This document shows positions 52,101-63,485 of a stretch of DNA of 64,000 nucleotides, one piece after another; position 1 is the stretch's first letter; every line of letters starts with the position of its first letter. A model generated the notes under the pieces. The model saw nothing but the letters and a program-made list of their open reading frames with translations. It was not told the DNA's origin and ran no database searches. Both the position numbers and the translations under genes were made by a program. The stretch comes from Muricea muricata (taxonomy: Eukaryota > Cnidaria > Anthozoa > Malacalcyonacea > Plexauridae): NCBI GenBank assembly GCA_963855995.1, contig OY979730.1, positions 3,596,501 through 3,660,500 on the forward strand, given 5' to 3'.

Positions 52101-55100
52101 AGAACTGTTCGTAAATTATCATGATAAACGTCTATCAACATTTTGAGAAAGTTTGCTTTGCCATATATCTTCAAAACTAGCAATGATGGATTCCTGGTAA
52201 GCAATAATAATTCTAAAAGTACCTCCACTGGTGTTGTGGAATAAACGCTTGGCACTGAATTGAGGCAAAAAAATGCTTGAGGGCACAACAGGTCGAAACC
52301 GACAAGACAGACAAGTCGAGATCAACATGATAATTCCCTAATGCTGGAAAAGGAACTTCTGATGAAAAGTTTTAGGTACCTGCCAAAGAAGTGGTAGAAC
52401 GATCATTTAGATCCGTTTATTAGCAACCAACATGTCTTCATATGTGCTTAAATGTGCAAAAGAGATCTCTGATCCCTATTTCCGCTGTTACCAGCAGAAC
52501 TCGTTTACTTTAGAACTTTTTTGTTGACTCCTTAGCCTCGCTGGTCACATACCATCATTGAATATCAATAATCTAACCCATGCATGCATTTCCAAGCTTT
52601 ATCATGCTGATTTCGTCTGGCCGTCAAAAAGACAAACTTCTGTTGTGCTCTCAAGCATATTTTTGCCTCAATCCAGTGCCAAACGTTCATTCCACGACAC
52701 CAGTGGAGGTACTTTTAGAATTATTATTGCTTACCAGGAATCCATCATTGCTAGTTTCGAAGATATATGGCAAAGCAAACTTTCTCAAAATGTTGATAGA
52801 CGTTTATCATGATAATTTACGAACAGTTCTCCTTCAAACACCTAATACCTCCCACTCTTATCCATTTTAGAAATCCAGAATCCCTCTTTTCCACCGTTCC
52901 ACATAATCTTTGAAAAATCCTTCAACTATGACACCAAGTTCGTTTATTTTCTAGCTAAAGCATTCTCTCATAGTTACCTATGCTGTTTTTGGTTAAAGAA
53001 TCTCGTTTCCACTTCCAATTAAGTTAAAAACGACGTCTTATCGTGTTATCATATTTTTAAAGCTAATAGCGTGGTCCGCCTGAAATATGGAACAGCGCCA
53101 TATTTTTTCAGTCATGGGACTAACATCAAATATCAACATCGTAAAGATCCTCTCACAACTTTGTTTTGATGTTCGTAAGTTTTAATGAATGGTAATGCTC
53201 ATTTTGAATACGTACGGCATAAATATCTCATACAAGTAATATGGTGAGTCGCACTGTAAAAAGAAACGTAAAATTTCCGGCTGTCAGCTCCTGGTAAACA
53301 CACAGACCAATACGTTTCGGTTCCGAATTCTGGTCGCAAATTCTCACATCATTTTCGAAATACAATGAAGTTGAAAGTAGGGAAAGAGATTTCCAGAGAC
53401 ATACCTAGAACACTAGTTCCATATACTTCTACTTCGCACAGTATTAGTAGTTTGTTTTCTCCTGGTATAAAAACTGTTACATACCGACCAATAACCTCCG
53501 GCACACACGAGACAATGCCCTCCTGAGAAGAAAAAAACCAGAGATCACGTTTAGTAGCGGCGATAACCAGTACAGTGACAAATTTGAAATAAAATAAAAT
53601 TATGTGCCGTGATAAAAACGCATTCTGTATTTTTTTGACAATTAATATCCACTGCGTCCAGTCGTAAAATGTTTTTACAGCTGAATATCATGCAACATGA
53701 CGTTGAATGTTTAGCCTGATCACAGATACAAGTTTAATTTCGCCAGTCTGACAATTTTTAGCTTGGTTGGAAAGGCGAAACGTAGGTTTGATAAAATATT
53801 AATGTCGTCAAAAGTGCCTTCCATCAATTTTGTAACAATGATGATTGACACATTTTTGAATGTTTTATAACACCTAAAATAGCAACGACGATCGTAAATA
53901 AATCATATTTTTGCAATAACTATCACTTTAGCGTCTTGAAAATCATTTAAAACATTTCTTTGTAAGGCTGACAAGGCACGTACATTGATATTAAACAACA
54001 AAATTCTAAACTTTGAACGATTTGAGCTTAGTGGTCGTGCAATATAAAACTGACATATCAGTCTAGCTATTCTCTGCTGGTCGTGTAATTTTGAAGACGG
54101 GTGTAATTCAGTTAAATTGTTTTAGCAATTTCAAAATTCAACAAGCAACCAATCACAACCTATTTCCTTGTCAGTTCGCCAGTCAGTTTTGTCGATCGCC
54201 AGAAGGTCGACTTTCATGCCCTAATTAAGGAAACCTCAATAAGCCTGAATATATGTTCCATGCCTGGAAAGATACAATTTCAATCGTTTAAACATATTTT
54301 ATTTTGTTCACAACGCGCGCACGCATTTAGTCAAAGGTTAGCCGTCCAATTGCAATTGCGCTCTTCCGGTTTACTTCGTCTAAACTCTTGGGCGAAGGAG
54401 AGTGCAAATACTGCAGAGCCTTGTTTTTGGGGGTGAGGCTCTGCTGACAGAGTATGGTTGACCTTGGATACGCAATTTTTTATGCTCTAGTTTACTGTTG
54501 TAATGAATACGACAAATCGTGTTGAATTTGCATTTATTATGAGATAAAAACATAAAATAGGGCGCGAACTACGATTTTTACTGCATGCTGTAAAAATTCG
54601 AATTTAATAGTAAAATGGCGTAATTTTGGATAAATATATTATTTACTTAAGCATAGTAAAAAAGAAATGCATTTTTTCTTCGGATCTTGTTTTTAGAGAA
54701 AAAAGATTGCGTGCTGTATTTACCTGGTTTGAGGGAATATGTTGTTGGGATCCACATCTTTTGCTTGTTATGCCATTATTTTTCAAACTATCTCCGATGC
54801 GTATTTCAAATCCACAAAGTCGTTTACCAATATTGACTCTATTCACAATTTTGACATGAGTGACTGCAATACGTTGTTCCAAGTCGACTCTCCACCAAGG
54901 ATTTTGTGTGGATACAGTGTGGGTACAGGATTTAAAATACTTGTTTTTATTGCCATCTACAGCTTTTGAAGCACTTAGACTACCAAAGGTCGTTGACTGC
55001 TTTGTAGGCTTTGTCAATGCAAAGTTTTCTCCTGGTTAAAATGAATATGGATATATTAGGCATTACATTGCATGCTACTTTGGATGAACTTGCCATCCCA

Positions 55101-56578
55101 GTCATGGATATAGGTGTACCTGTCACTTTAACCAGAAGCAGATGGTCTTTCTTAGTAAAGTCGTCAGTAAGAACTGACACTTTTATGTTGACTAAAAGCT
55201 ATATATGTGTGTTTGACATAAAGTAAACACATGATTGCAAATGAGGCAATAAAAATTACTAAATGCAGGTCGCGCGATTTCTTAAAATTACAATGAGCAC
55301 CTGAACCATAGAAATAATAGATATAGAATGCGTACTCCTATCTTTTCTCAGTGAAAATTTTGTCTTCACAAAATGGCGGATTTATAAAGGCATTTTGACT
55401 AGTTCCAGACTCCTATGGGAGGGAATTTTGCGCGGTTGCGAGGAGTGCGATTGTTTTTTTGTCAAGCAAAGTTTACAGAAAGATAAAAATTCGTGACTTT
55501 ACATGGAAAAATGGTTCATAAAAACTTTTAAACAAAGGAAAACGAATTTTATGAGTTTTTTACGAGAAAAGATTGCTGCAAAAGCCGAAAAAGGTAAAAC
55601 TCAAAAACAGAGTCAGAGGATGAAAAACAATCTCAACAGGTGTGTTTTAGCGTTTTAAAATACATATATATATATATATAAACAGTTACGATAATTGATA
55701 GTTACAAAGAACGAAATGGTTACCTTTGTTGGTTTTTGTCTGTGTTTCTTAAGAAAATATATTTAAAAGGCATGCAATTTGGCAATGACAATTTCAAGTA
55801 AACGATATTTGCTCATACAATTACATTTTACACTCAACATAATAGTTTACTATAGTTTACATAGCTGCTGTTTTTTGAAACGGAAACTTAAAGATATATT
55901 ATTAAGCTTCAAAAGTCAATGAAAAAACGATTATTTGGCCACTTTGGCTTTGTTCACAGCGAAATTTTTAGTCATGCTTCGGGAGTGCAAAATGTTTCAA
56001 AATTAAATCATCTTTACGCAAAACTACAACAGTTTTTTGTGTTAAATACACGACTATATGAAAAACTATCTTTATTTCATTTTGTTTCTTCAAGAGCACT
56101 ATATTCTAAACTGTAAATGTGATACTATTTAAGTGATTTATTTATGATGAACTTTGTATATACACTCTGCAGTTCAACTCCTGGTCAAATTCAATATGGC
56201 GGATTTAAAAGGGCACTTGCGAAAAAAAGTGGAGACATGATTCGTGACCGAGTACGCATTTTATATCTATTATTTCTATGACCTGAACGCATACTCCGGT
56301 TTGAGTTATAAAGTATTGCAACAGCTGGGGTCTGCAAAAAGGGCAAGGATAAATTATGGATATGAACGATGAATTCGCGAGAGTATTAAAACTGATCGGT
56401 TGAAACAATACCGACCAATTTAAAAGGTTGTAATGCTAAATAGGCCATGAATTGAAAAAGTTGAATGTTTATTTGTCATTTAGTAAGTTAGTTGAGTAAC
56501 ATTTTCTGCGTGTTATTTTAGTTGCAAATCATACGACAGTCGTTTATCGAGGATAATCTTACAATATATACCCACTTT

Positions 56579-56626
<48 letters not shown>

Positions 56627-59600
56627 CACTACCACTACTACCACTACCACTACCACTACCACTACGACTACTACCACTACCACTACCACTACGACTACTA
56701 CTACTGCTACTACTATTATTACTACTACTATTATTACTACTACTATTATTACTAATACTACTACTATTATTACTACTACTATTATTACTACTACTACTAC
56801 TACTACTATTATTACTACTACTACTACTACTACTATATACATACATATGAACATGCTCTACGTATGTGAAAGTTTGTTTCATAATATCTCTGGATATTGT
56901 GAATATTCAAATTCATTTTGGTATTTTAGTTGTACAATTTATACATTACTAATTGTGTGAAAGCTACTCATAGCCATGAAGATTTAATTTAATTTCCAAT
57001 AAAAAATGGTATTAGCTTGAGCTAATGTTGTGGTCATCTTACATTTTACTTGGTATTTCTACTACCAAATACCTTTCCCCAATTGTTTTTGGATAAATAT
57101 TTCAACTATTCTTGCCCAGAAAAATGTGGGAATACCTGTTCAAATGACAAGAAACTCGTCATCGCCGTTAATTGGCAGAACAATTCGAATAGACATTTTA
57201 TTGATTAGTTTACAGTGTATAGAAGTTGATACAATGATTAGAAATTATCATTAAAGAAATATTTATTTTGCAGTTCTAATTTGACTACTAATATTTACAT
57301 TACAAGTCTTATTCAGTATCTGATATCTCAAAATACCAGCATTTCTTTATGCTAGGAAAATCCAACTCTTACATTAAACGTTCGACCAGGTCCTACTAAC
57401 CACCGCCAGAGACAACCCAGGAAAATATTTTACCGCCCGGCAGTGGTGAAAATACCGCCCGGTGAAAACTAACACAGCTGTCATTTCGTTATATTTTGAC
57501 TGTTTACACTTTACAATCAATTTGAAATTGCTTTTCCGCGAGCGGTTGCGAACTTGCAAAATTCATAGTTTCAAAGTTCATGTGGTTCACAAGCAGGTTT
57601 GTAAACGAACTACCAAATAAAACGAGCCAATCATTTGCTCAGTTCGCAAACTTGCTTGTAATTTCATTATGAACTTTCGCAGCAAAATAAAGTTTCAATC
57701 TGAAATTTAATGTCAAAAACAAACTACATACACGCAAACAAACACGCATGCATGAATAAACTGCTGATTTTCATGGGGGTGTACAAAACATGAAATAAAT
57801 ACTAAGAAAACTATTTACAATTACCCTATTTTACTAGCCATTTTCACCTGGAGCCTATTTTTTAAGGAAATCAGAGCAAGTTACCGCCGTAAAATATTTT
57901 CCCGGGCGGTATTTAGTATACGTAGAACCACATTAGACCATCGACTACATAACAGTCCCGAAGAAAATCTCGTCTTTAATATGTACTTGATTGAACAGAT
58001 TTCTATCGCCTCAGTTCTCGCAATAAAAATATTTGCAGTGTTCTGTTAGGGGTAAAAAGCCCTAAAGGTTTCCAATATTTTTTAAACATTTGCTGCTACA
58101 CAGCTGGCACAGGACATTGACTCGTCCATTCACTATTCCAGGCAATCAATATGTTAAGACAATTGTGTTGAAGGCAATCTTTCAGTGTCAATCCTTACAT
58201 TTAGCTACAAGTGTGATATTAACTTAAATGCAGATTATCTAATGACTATATGCAACTAAATTAAGGCGGGGGTTAACCTTAAATGTAGTCGTTGAATTCA
58301 AAAGGCTATAACTAGTCATAATTAAGTGCAAACTATGGCAAACTATATATCAGAAGAAAGCTTATGACCCAAGGATTATGAATATTTAATTTATACTATC
58401 ATTATATACATTGTAATCTGACACCGGCCACCACATGCTGAGACATACCTAAGTCTATTTCAGAAAAGATTTCAGATCAGGTATTGTATCAAATCACCCA
58501 ATTTTTATGGCAAATGAGAGATTAGGCATGTCTTTCTTGGATATGCATAGAACTTTTTTTTATCTTTTAACAAACGGACACAGCAGCTGGTCAAAATACA
58601 TGGTCGAAATTGGGGAAACAATTTCTTCAATAATTTCCTTAAAATATAACATATTAAAATTCTCTATGCTTATCCAAGAGAGGACTGTGAGAGCAACATC
58701 CTCTGAAAATTTCATTAAAATTGAGTAAATAGAGAAGAAGTTATCCTTTCTCAACTGTGAAAAACCAGCGTTATGAGAAAATGAGCTTTAAAGTTTGCAA
58801 TACCTAAATATCCCACATGTTAACCTACAATTCAACTTTTTTTCTGTTTTTAGAAGCATACAATATATGTTAATACTGTTCAGAACCCTCCTGCTTCATA
58901 GGTTACACCTTCTGCTTCACAAAGAGTTTCTTCTCTTCTTGTTCTTAGCATCGCTTCACCTTTACGTCGCTTCCTCTCTTTATTTGTTGCCTGCAAATCC
59001 GACTTTCGTAATTGTTTCTTGTCATGGGTAAATGATGCTCTCCTTGTGGGCTCACCAGTATTTCCAGAATTGCCACCAGTTGCTTCTGATATGCAGGCTT
59101 GGAAATACAGGGCATATTCATTATGCTACAAAATGATGCCAAACCTTCATAACCACCTCCAGTCTCCAGAGAGTGGTAAACTGCTCTTCGGTTGACATCA
59201 TATGACAATCCCTTTTCAGTTATGCTGTTCATTGTTCAAAGAATCAAGGAACGTCTCTTCATTGCATGAACTTACAGGATATTGATAGCTCACTTTTCAC
59301 TGACAGCCCATACCTTCGAGCAGGGTCTTCGCCCAATGTGATATTACCTAGATGATAAGAAGAAACTATGTGACCTGTTGGCAAAATTTCTGTGGACAGT
59401 AGTTGACTAAAACATCTATTTCAATGTAGATTTATATAGTAAAGTATACTGCTTTAAAATATTTTCAAATGCACAACAGTGATATTGGTTAAAACAAATA
59501 GGGAATTTTGATAACTGAGATTCTGACCTATAATTATGATCAGTATAATAATTTCTATACTATTAATTATTAAATACCTTCTTCACATCCACGAAACTCT

Positions 59601-62600
59601 GATAACAGAGAGTTTAAATTCTTTAAGCTTATCAGCCTGTATTCGTCCTCATTTAAACCTGTAAGTTGTGGCTGTTTGGCATCAGCAATGTTCATTTTTT
59701 CCTGTAGGCACCGACACACGTGGGTTCGTTGTTATCATCATCTTGTGTTGATGTTTCTGGCGTCTGTGTCGTCTCCGCTATACTTTCTGATCTTTCACTA
59801 GTCGTTTTGTTATACCTCTGAACACCAGAGAATCCTTTCTTTTTTTCCTGTACCTATTTTTTTTCTTTTGAACAACCATTTTCAATGAAAACGCTTCTTG
59901 TTCAGTTGTGTTGTTACGATAAATCGTGTGAGCAAGATTGCATGTCATAAAAAGACGAATCTTTTGCCTAGCCGCCAGCGGTTTGGCTATTTCATACTAG
60001 TAATACTTCATTTAAACATACTGTGATAGCCTAGCATAGGTTTCAAAGCAACTTAGCCAGTGGTGTGGGTGGAAAACAACCCGTAAACAAAAAATGCTTT
60101 TTCCGTTCCCATAGCAACCAAATCATGATTATTTCAAATTGTAGAAATAACACGGAAAAACTTCAAATACAGCAAAACTACATAATGTAACAGTTAAACC
60201 GATGGTCATACTATAATAATTCGGGAAAAAAAAATTTCCAAAATTTTTTCAGTTTTTAGGTTAACCCCCGCCTTAAACTGATACGACAACGAGGTGAAAC
60301 TTGCTTGTCTTAGGCGACATATAATTTGCCGTTGTAGACTTTTTCCTGTTTAGTCAATTTGAATGAGTATTCCTGCCTAAATAGTTGGACGATAAAATAC
60401 GAATCCATCTCTTATTGTTTTCGTCTGTGCTCATTGATGTCTCTGAGGTTTTATTAGGCCTTTGCATCTTCGACTCATGTAATAACATTGGCACATATTT
60501 GACACTCCGTCACACTCGCTATTGCGACGCAAAACTTCGGTTTTCTCGGCGATTCTGGACTGAAAAAGCTTGTAATTTACTTGTTAAAACATTCATGTTC
60601 TAGCTATCTGCTTATCGTAAAACAAGATTTTTTCGGTCCAAGAGAAGAAAAAGATGTTTTAACACGGAAAATATCTTATTTTGTAGCAAAAATGTATAGT
60701 CTTCACCAGTGTTGCCAGATAAAATCTCAAAATATTCATGTATGCTAACGCCAAAAGTTCACAAAAAGTTCATGTCCCTAAATTTTAAGATCGGAACACA
60801 GCGGAATTTATCGGAGATCGACCGAAAATGTTGGAACTTATCAACATGTCGGAAAATCCTTCACAGACTATGTTTAAATGCGAAATAAATTGCTGAAAGA
60901 ATTCTTTTTTAAAATTGTATTTAAAAAACAGGATTGTCATTAGACTATATTTTTATGCGAGCAAACCATTATCATCGCTACTATTGCTTTCCGACCAATC
61001 CGACATTTTGATTTTTTAAAAACACGGCGAACAGCACAAAAAAGGCGGGAAATTTAATTTAACATAAATTATAAAAATTGTGTTTTATACTTCTATTATG
61101 GCACCTATTGTTTCTTACAGCCACTGTAAGTCTGCAAGACATATTTCTAAACATATTACGGGTTTTTTAGTTGAATCATTGAACATTTTCATCTTGAAAA
61201 AAATGAAAATATCAAAGTTCATGGAACTGTTCATGATATCTTAAAAAGTTCACAAAAAGTTCACAAATTTTCAATGTTCAAAAAAAGTTCATGTAGAGGG
61301 TAAAAAGTTCACAAATCTGTGAACTTTGTTCACGATCTGGCAACACTGGTCTTCACTCCTCAAGTAGAGCCATTCAACATGGTCGCCATCCTAAAATGCG
61401 ACCTACTTCCGGCTTTCACCTAAACGTGCGCTATCCAGAATAAGTACATATCAATGCTTGCGAAAACGTTAAAAGATCGATGGGCGAACTTAAATATCCG
61501 CCACGCCTACGGCAGGCGGAGTAAATAGCAACGGATTACGATAAAAAATTCGATAATGAATTCAATAATGAAGATATCGTCTAAGTTCAAAAGGATTCCC
61601 ATGGCATACATAAAGGATTCCCATGGCATAGATAGGTAAGCGTCCAACGTACATAGTGATGTACATTTCGTATAAATTACACAGTTATATAATAAACCGT
61701 TTTAATTACTTGTAAATTATCGGCTCTTAAATTCCTATACTGCCTTTTGTTTGCCCAGCTGGCGCCAACTATGTGAAGTAAAACACAATATATGCGTACT
61801 TTAAGTCAGCTAAATTTATGGTGCCAAGTATTCTACTGAAATGTAAAATTGTTTCTATTTTAATATCAAAGACAGGTTTGTAAATTTGTTTTATAAATGG
61901 GTAGTTATAAGTTGATCATTATCAGTTTAATCCATATGCTTTGTGATTTTTTTATTTTTTTTCTGGCAAAAATTTAAGCGATGTAGTCTGTTCTTGACTT
62001 GTAACTCATCTCTTGGGTTCATCGATTGTATTTAATTTGTTATTGATAATTGAGACAGTAGAAGGTAAAATCTGCAGTTTCTCAAAAAGTATACACTTTT
62101 AAATATAAGATAACCAGGTAACCAACTTTTTTTTGGTCATTTCCACCAAACAGTTTTTACAGTGTATTGAGTCCGTATATAAAACAACTAAGTTTTTACC
62201 TGACAATGTGATGTCCTTCAAACATGAATAATCGATTATAATGTATATACCAGTCCCTCCACATGGTGGAGGCTTAATCGTTTCTGTCGAACGCAACCAC
62301 TCGCCTACACGTCTTCCCTCTGTCTCTTCAGCAACCTCACAAAATCCATTTGTAGCGGTACAGTTACTTGTTGGCTTCGTGTTACACTCGTTACGTCCAA
62401 CCACATGACCATATATGACATCATGAACACGGATTTTCTCAGTGTTCTTACATTGAACTCGTTTCCGTTCAGCGCAAATGACTTCTAAATAGAATTGTTA
62501 AGTTAAGCGCCCTTCCTAGAATTTTTAATAATGTCAAATATGAACCATGAAGTTTTTTATTGATATAGATTGTTTCGGTAAAAGCAAAAAGTCGGCAATA

Positions 62601-63485
62601 GTTTACAGCTATGTGAAATAAATTGCGTGTCATTGCTTATTTTGAAGATGTGGGCTAAGCCTGCATGCATGGTCTTCCTGTAATTTCCATGTGCAATATA
62701 TTTTTTTGGATAGCCTTAAAAAGGTTAAATTCTAGCATTATTTAACAATACTTTATTTCAGAACCATCCTCAGAGATATGAAAAACTAGATTCATATTAA
62801 TCCAGTTTTTTTACAATACTTTATGTAAGATCAAAATTGTAATCACAAGCGGCATGACGACCATTTCTGTGGTAACCGAATAAGGAATCAATATGTCGAT
62901 ATTTTGGCTGTTGTTGCAAGCCTTGTATGGAAAATAGTTGCAAGCACCGCGAAAGATCGAAAAGTAGGGGCCAATATTGACTATTTGTTTCTTTTTTACG
63001 GTCTGTGAACACGAATGTACAAATATTAGCCCCCCCCTCCCACTTATCGATTTCCGCGGTAGCCAATGTGGGCCTTAGTGTTTATATGTATGCTTCAACT
63101 TCCGCAGCAATAATATATATCATTAAAATATATTTTCTTAGTATGTCATTCAAGCTAACACGTACGACTCTAAATAAATCATGCTTAAACAAATCCTAGC
63201 CATATATATTGCACCTAACATGTTGGACTGCTTTATAACGAGACTAATGCATAAAACAAAAACCGGCAGAAAGTAGAAACTACAGTCCATCTTGATAAAT
63301 ATACAAAATGTTTACACGCATAAACAAATAACCAATTTGGCGAACTACCACATATTCGTATTGCTGAATACCGCGCTACATTGTTTTCAAGACGTAATAT
63401 ATATATTACCTTCTTTAGCTTTGGAATAACTTATCCACAAGCAGATCAAAAAAGCAAGATTACTCAACCAAAATTTCGATTGCAT
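45876..63485 (-). CDS. SUEL/FTP/SRCR/F5-8C/FN3 receptor with tandem ITAM-like tail (gene 2)
   Basis: The 12 coding exons, 5' to 3': 63485-63410, 62484-62200, 55031-54724, 53522-53405, 51410-51087, 50776-50465, 50301-49997, 48612-48471, 47799-47509, 47243-47153, 47048-46819 and 46144-45876. They total 2751 nt (916 codons plus stop), all in frame, with canonical borders. It is a tandem paralogue of gene 1: same signal peptide, lectin, SRCR, F5/8C, FN3, TM and juxtamembrane exons, with equal or nearly equal exon lengths. It has no phosphatase; one terminal exon supplies a tyrosine-rich tail. It is predicted to signal through SH2-domain kinases once phosphorylated (inference from motifs). Confidence 0.87.
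46819..47243 (-). CDS. Gene 2 exons 10-11: transmembrane and juxtamembrane
   Basis: Exon 47243-47153: ETAKWIGIGIAGAAVIIIIL then AMLICFSRKMK. Exon 47048-46819: TTRARKGSSNKTTRDN, NVAADASLYETMD, EEIYSNVKG. Both are close to the gene 1 exons. Homology to gene 1 stops just 3' of this exon, which is where the cytoplasmic outputs diverge. The FN3 exon joins directly (KQAG/ETAKW), so the stalk is much shorter than in gene 1. Confidence 0.87.
47347..47365 (-). pseudogene. Remnant of the second FN3 exon
   Basis: The acceptor ttttag and the first codons (APSGPPR) of the second FN3 exon are still readable, then homology jumps. The adjacent text ctaaaattgataaaag matches gene 1 at 16374 rather than 15842. 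It looks like a deletion of about 0.53 kb between two ctaaaatt words, plus loss of the rest of the exon. Confidence 0.7.
47509..47799 (-). CDS. Gene 2 exon 9: fibronectin type III domain
   Basis: EIPRCNPRNITTNNLTSNSV, LISWLPV, MNYSVTITSDAD, LLPHHRYTCIVKTVGLEEC. Same length as gene 1 exon 9 with scattered substitutions. It is the only FN3 left in gene 2. Confidence 0.88.
48471..50301 (-). CDS. Gene 2 exons 7-8: F5/8 type C domain
   Basis: Exon 50301-49997 (LFPDSIFNASAARFPGYG, QAWCLPESVAYENQF, TWKYASVG) and exon 48612-48471 (LIFGNTNHETHNVIRRDL, CLRVELCGK). They match gene 1 exons 7-8 in length, with few substitutions. The intron between them holds BEL/Pao debris. Confidence 0.92.
48780..49690 (+). 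pseudogene. BEL/Pao LTR retrotransposon fragment
   Basis: Plus-strand frames, broken by stops and a gap: RNase H-like part (HGFGDAISSRVCAVVYAVV, LVCAKSRIAKRNLTIPQLEM, WLESTVALY), the linker IWHHVPTTDTPADICSRGG with ELWKKSPS, then an integrase C-terminal piece (LKTTFRKAISNGTLNWTELE, EININNRPSNYV). The catalytic core of integrase is missing between the two. No LTRs were seen. It is a dead internal fragment in the F5/8C intron. Confidence 0.75.
50465..51410 (-). CDS. Gene 2 exons 5-6: two SRCR domains
   Basis: Exon 51410-51087: VGSNLPYQGYIVNSTETLCN, ANVACIQLGYPGVD, then a segment LGNIASINEGKT that is three codons longer than in gene 1, GTEGSLNDCP, and end CRKGNDISVTC. Exon 50776-50465: GIWGTVCGFSPSFEGRSSRV, ACRELGFHDVLNQGSWDGD and six Cys. 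SRCR2 is nearly identical to gene 1. Confidence 0.93.
51675..53256. mobile_element. Long foldback Tc1/mariner-type element
   Basis: Ends CAGTGCGACTCAC / GTGAGTCGCACTG between TA dinucleotides (51673-51674 and 53257-53258). Arms of about 655 bp are inverted copies of each other (51675 to about 52330, and about 52600 to 53256) around a spacer of about 270 bp. Mirror-image open frames in the arms are by-products of the inverted repeat. It is absent from gene 1's FTP-SRCR intron, which reads through aactacaaggagacgcaaaa. Confidence 0.87.
53405..55031 (-). CDS. Gene 2 exons 3-4: FTP (fucolectin-like) domain
   Basis: Exon 55031-54724 (GENFALTKPTKQSTTFGS, AVDGNKNKYF, PWWRVDLEQRIAVTHVKIVN, CGFEIRIGDSLKNNG) and exon 53522-53405 (EGIVSCVPEVIGRYVTVF, LCEVEVYGTSVL). 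Same exon lengths as gene 1 (308 and 118 nt) and very few changes. Confidence 0.9.
55307..56280. mobile_element. Non-autonomous element with 8-bp TSD
   Basis: Inverted ends catagaaataatagatata / tatatctattatttctatg, flanked by acctgaac on both sides (55299-55306 and 56281-56288). The gene 1 paralogue near 25005 reads catctgaacgcgtactccgg without it. The 974 bp interior is non-coding apart from a short unassigned frame (55919-56116). The 8-bp duplication suggests hAT relatedness. Confidence 0.85.
56577..56835. repeat. (TAC)n microsatellite with variant units
   Basis: About 260 bp of tac/taccac/tattat triplets. The long Val, Tyr or Ser homopolymer frames across it are repeat artefacts. It lies in gene 2 intron 2. 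Confidence 0.97.
57250..58260. other. Intronic DNA with possible MITE
   Basis: Gene 2 intron 2. The words ggaaaatattttaccgcccgg (57420-57440) and inverted ccgtaaaatattttcccgggcgg (57890-57912) suggest a roughly 500 bp MITE with eroded ends. No gene was seen. Confidence 0.4.
58265..60272 (-). mobile_element. Kolobok-like DNA transposon, TTAA target, internally decayed
   Basis: Ends GGCGGGGGTTAACC / GGTTAACCCCCGCC, flanked by TTAA (58261-58264 and 60273-60276). Minus-strand coding debris: a start with MVVQKKKNRYRKKRK (about 59880), EYRLISLKNLNSLLSEFRG (about 59640-59580), then GLSYDVNRRAVYHSLETGGG and EGLASFCSIMNMPCISKPAY (about 59210-59090). The last is the N-terminal signature of the Mutator-like/Kolobok transposases abundant in cnidarians; the catalytic region is absent. 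piggyBac, which also uses TTAA, is less likely given this protein. Confidence 0.72.
60707..61348. mobile_element. hAT-type MITE, 642 bp
   Basis: Ends CAGTGTTGCCAGAT / ATCTGGCAACACTG with an 8-bp duplication gtcttcac (60699-60706 and 61349-61356). CAGtGTTGCC is a classic hAT terminus. The interior is rich in aaaagttcac/ttcatg repeats and has no coding. Confidence 0.9.
61357..62199. other. Intronic DNA, no feature recognised
   Basis: AT-rich end of gene 2 intron 2, leading to the SUEL exon. A short direct duplication of ggattcccatggcata occurs at about 61597-61630. Confidence 0.45.
62200..62484 (-). CDS. Gene 2 exon 2: SUEL lectin domain
   Basis: EVICAERKRVQCKNTEKIRV, VHDVIYGHV, NECNTKPTSNCTA, PPCGGTGIYIIIDYSCL. 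285 nt as in gene 1. The region before PCGGTG (EGRRVGEWLRSTETI) differs from gene 1 (EGREDLWLSLSDDKL) while its flanks are conserved. Confidence 0.92.
63410..63485 (-). CDS. Gene 2 exon 1: signal peptide and start codon
   Basis: ATG at 63485-63483. The product begins MQSKFWLSNL, then AFLICLWISYSKA, then KE and a phase-1 donor (GAAG/GTAAT). It is homologous to gene 1 exon 1 with identical length. Confidence 0.87.

Noticed and set aside
52061..52870. Mirror-image open frames on both strands
   Set aside because: They lie in the inverted arms of the foldback element and have no transposase motif; they are repeat artefacts.
56513..56882. Long Val-, Ser- and Tyr-rich frames
   Set aside because: They are products of the (TAC)n microsatellite in different frames.
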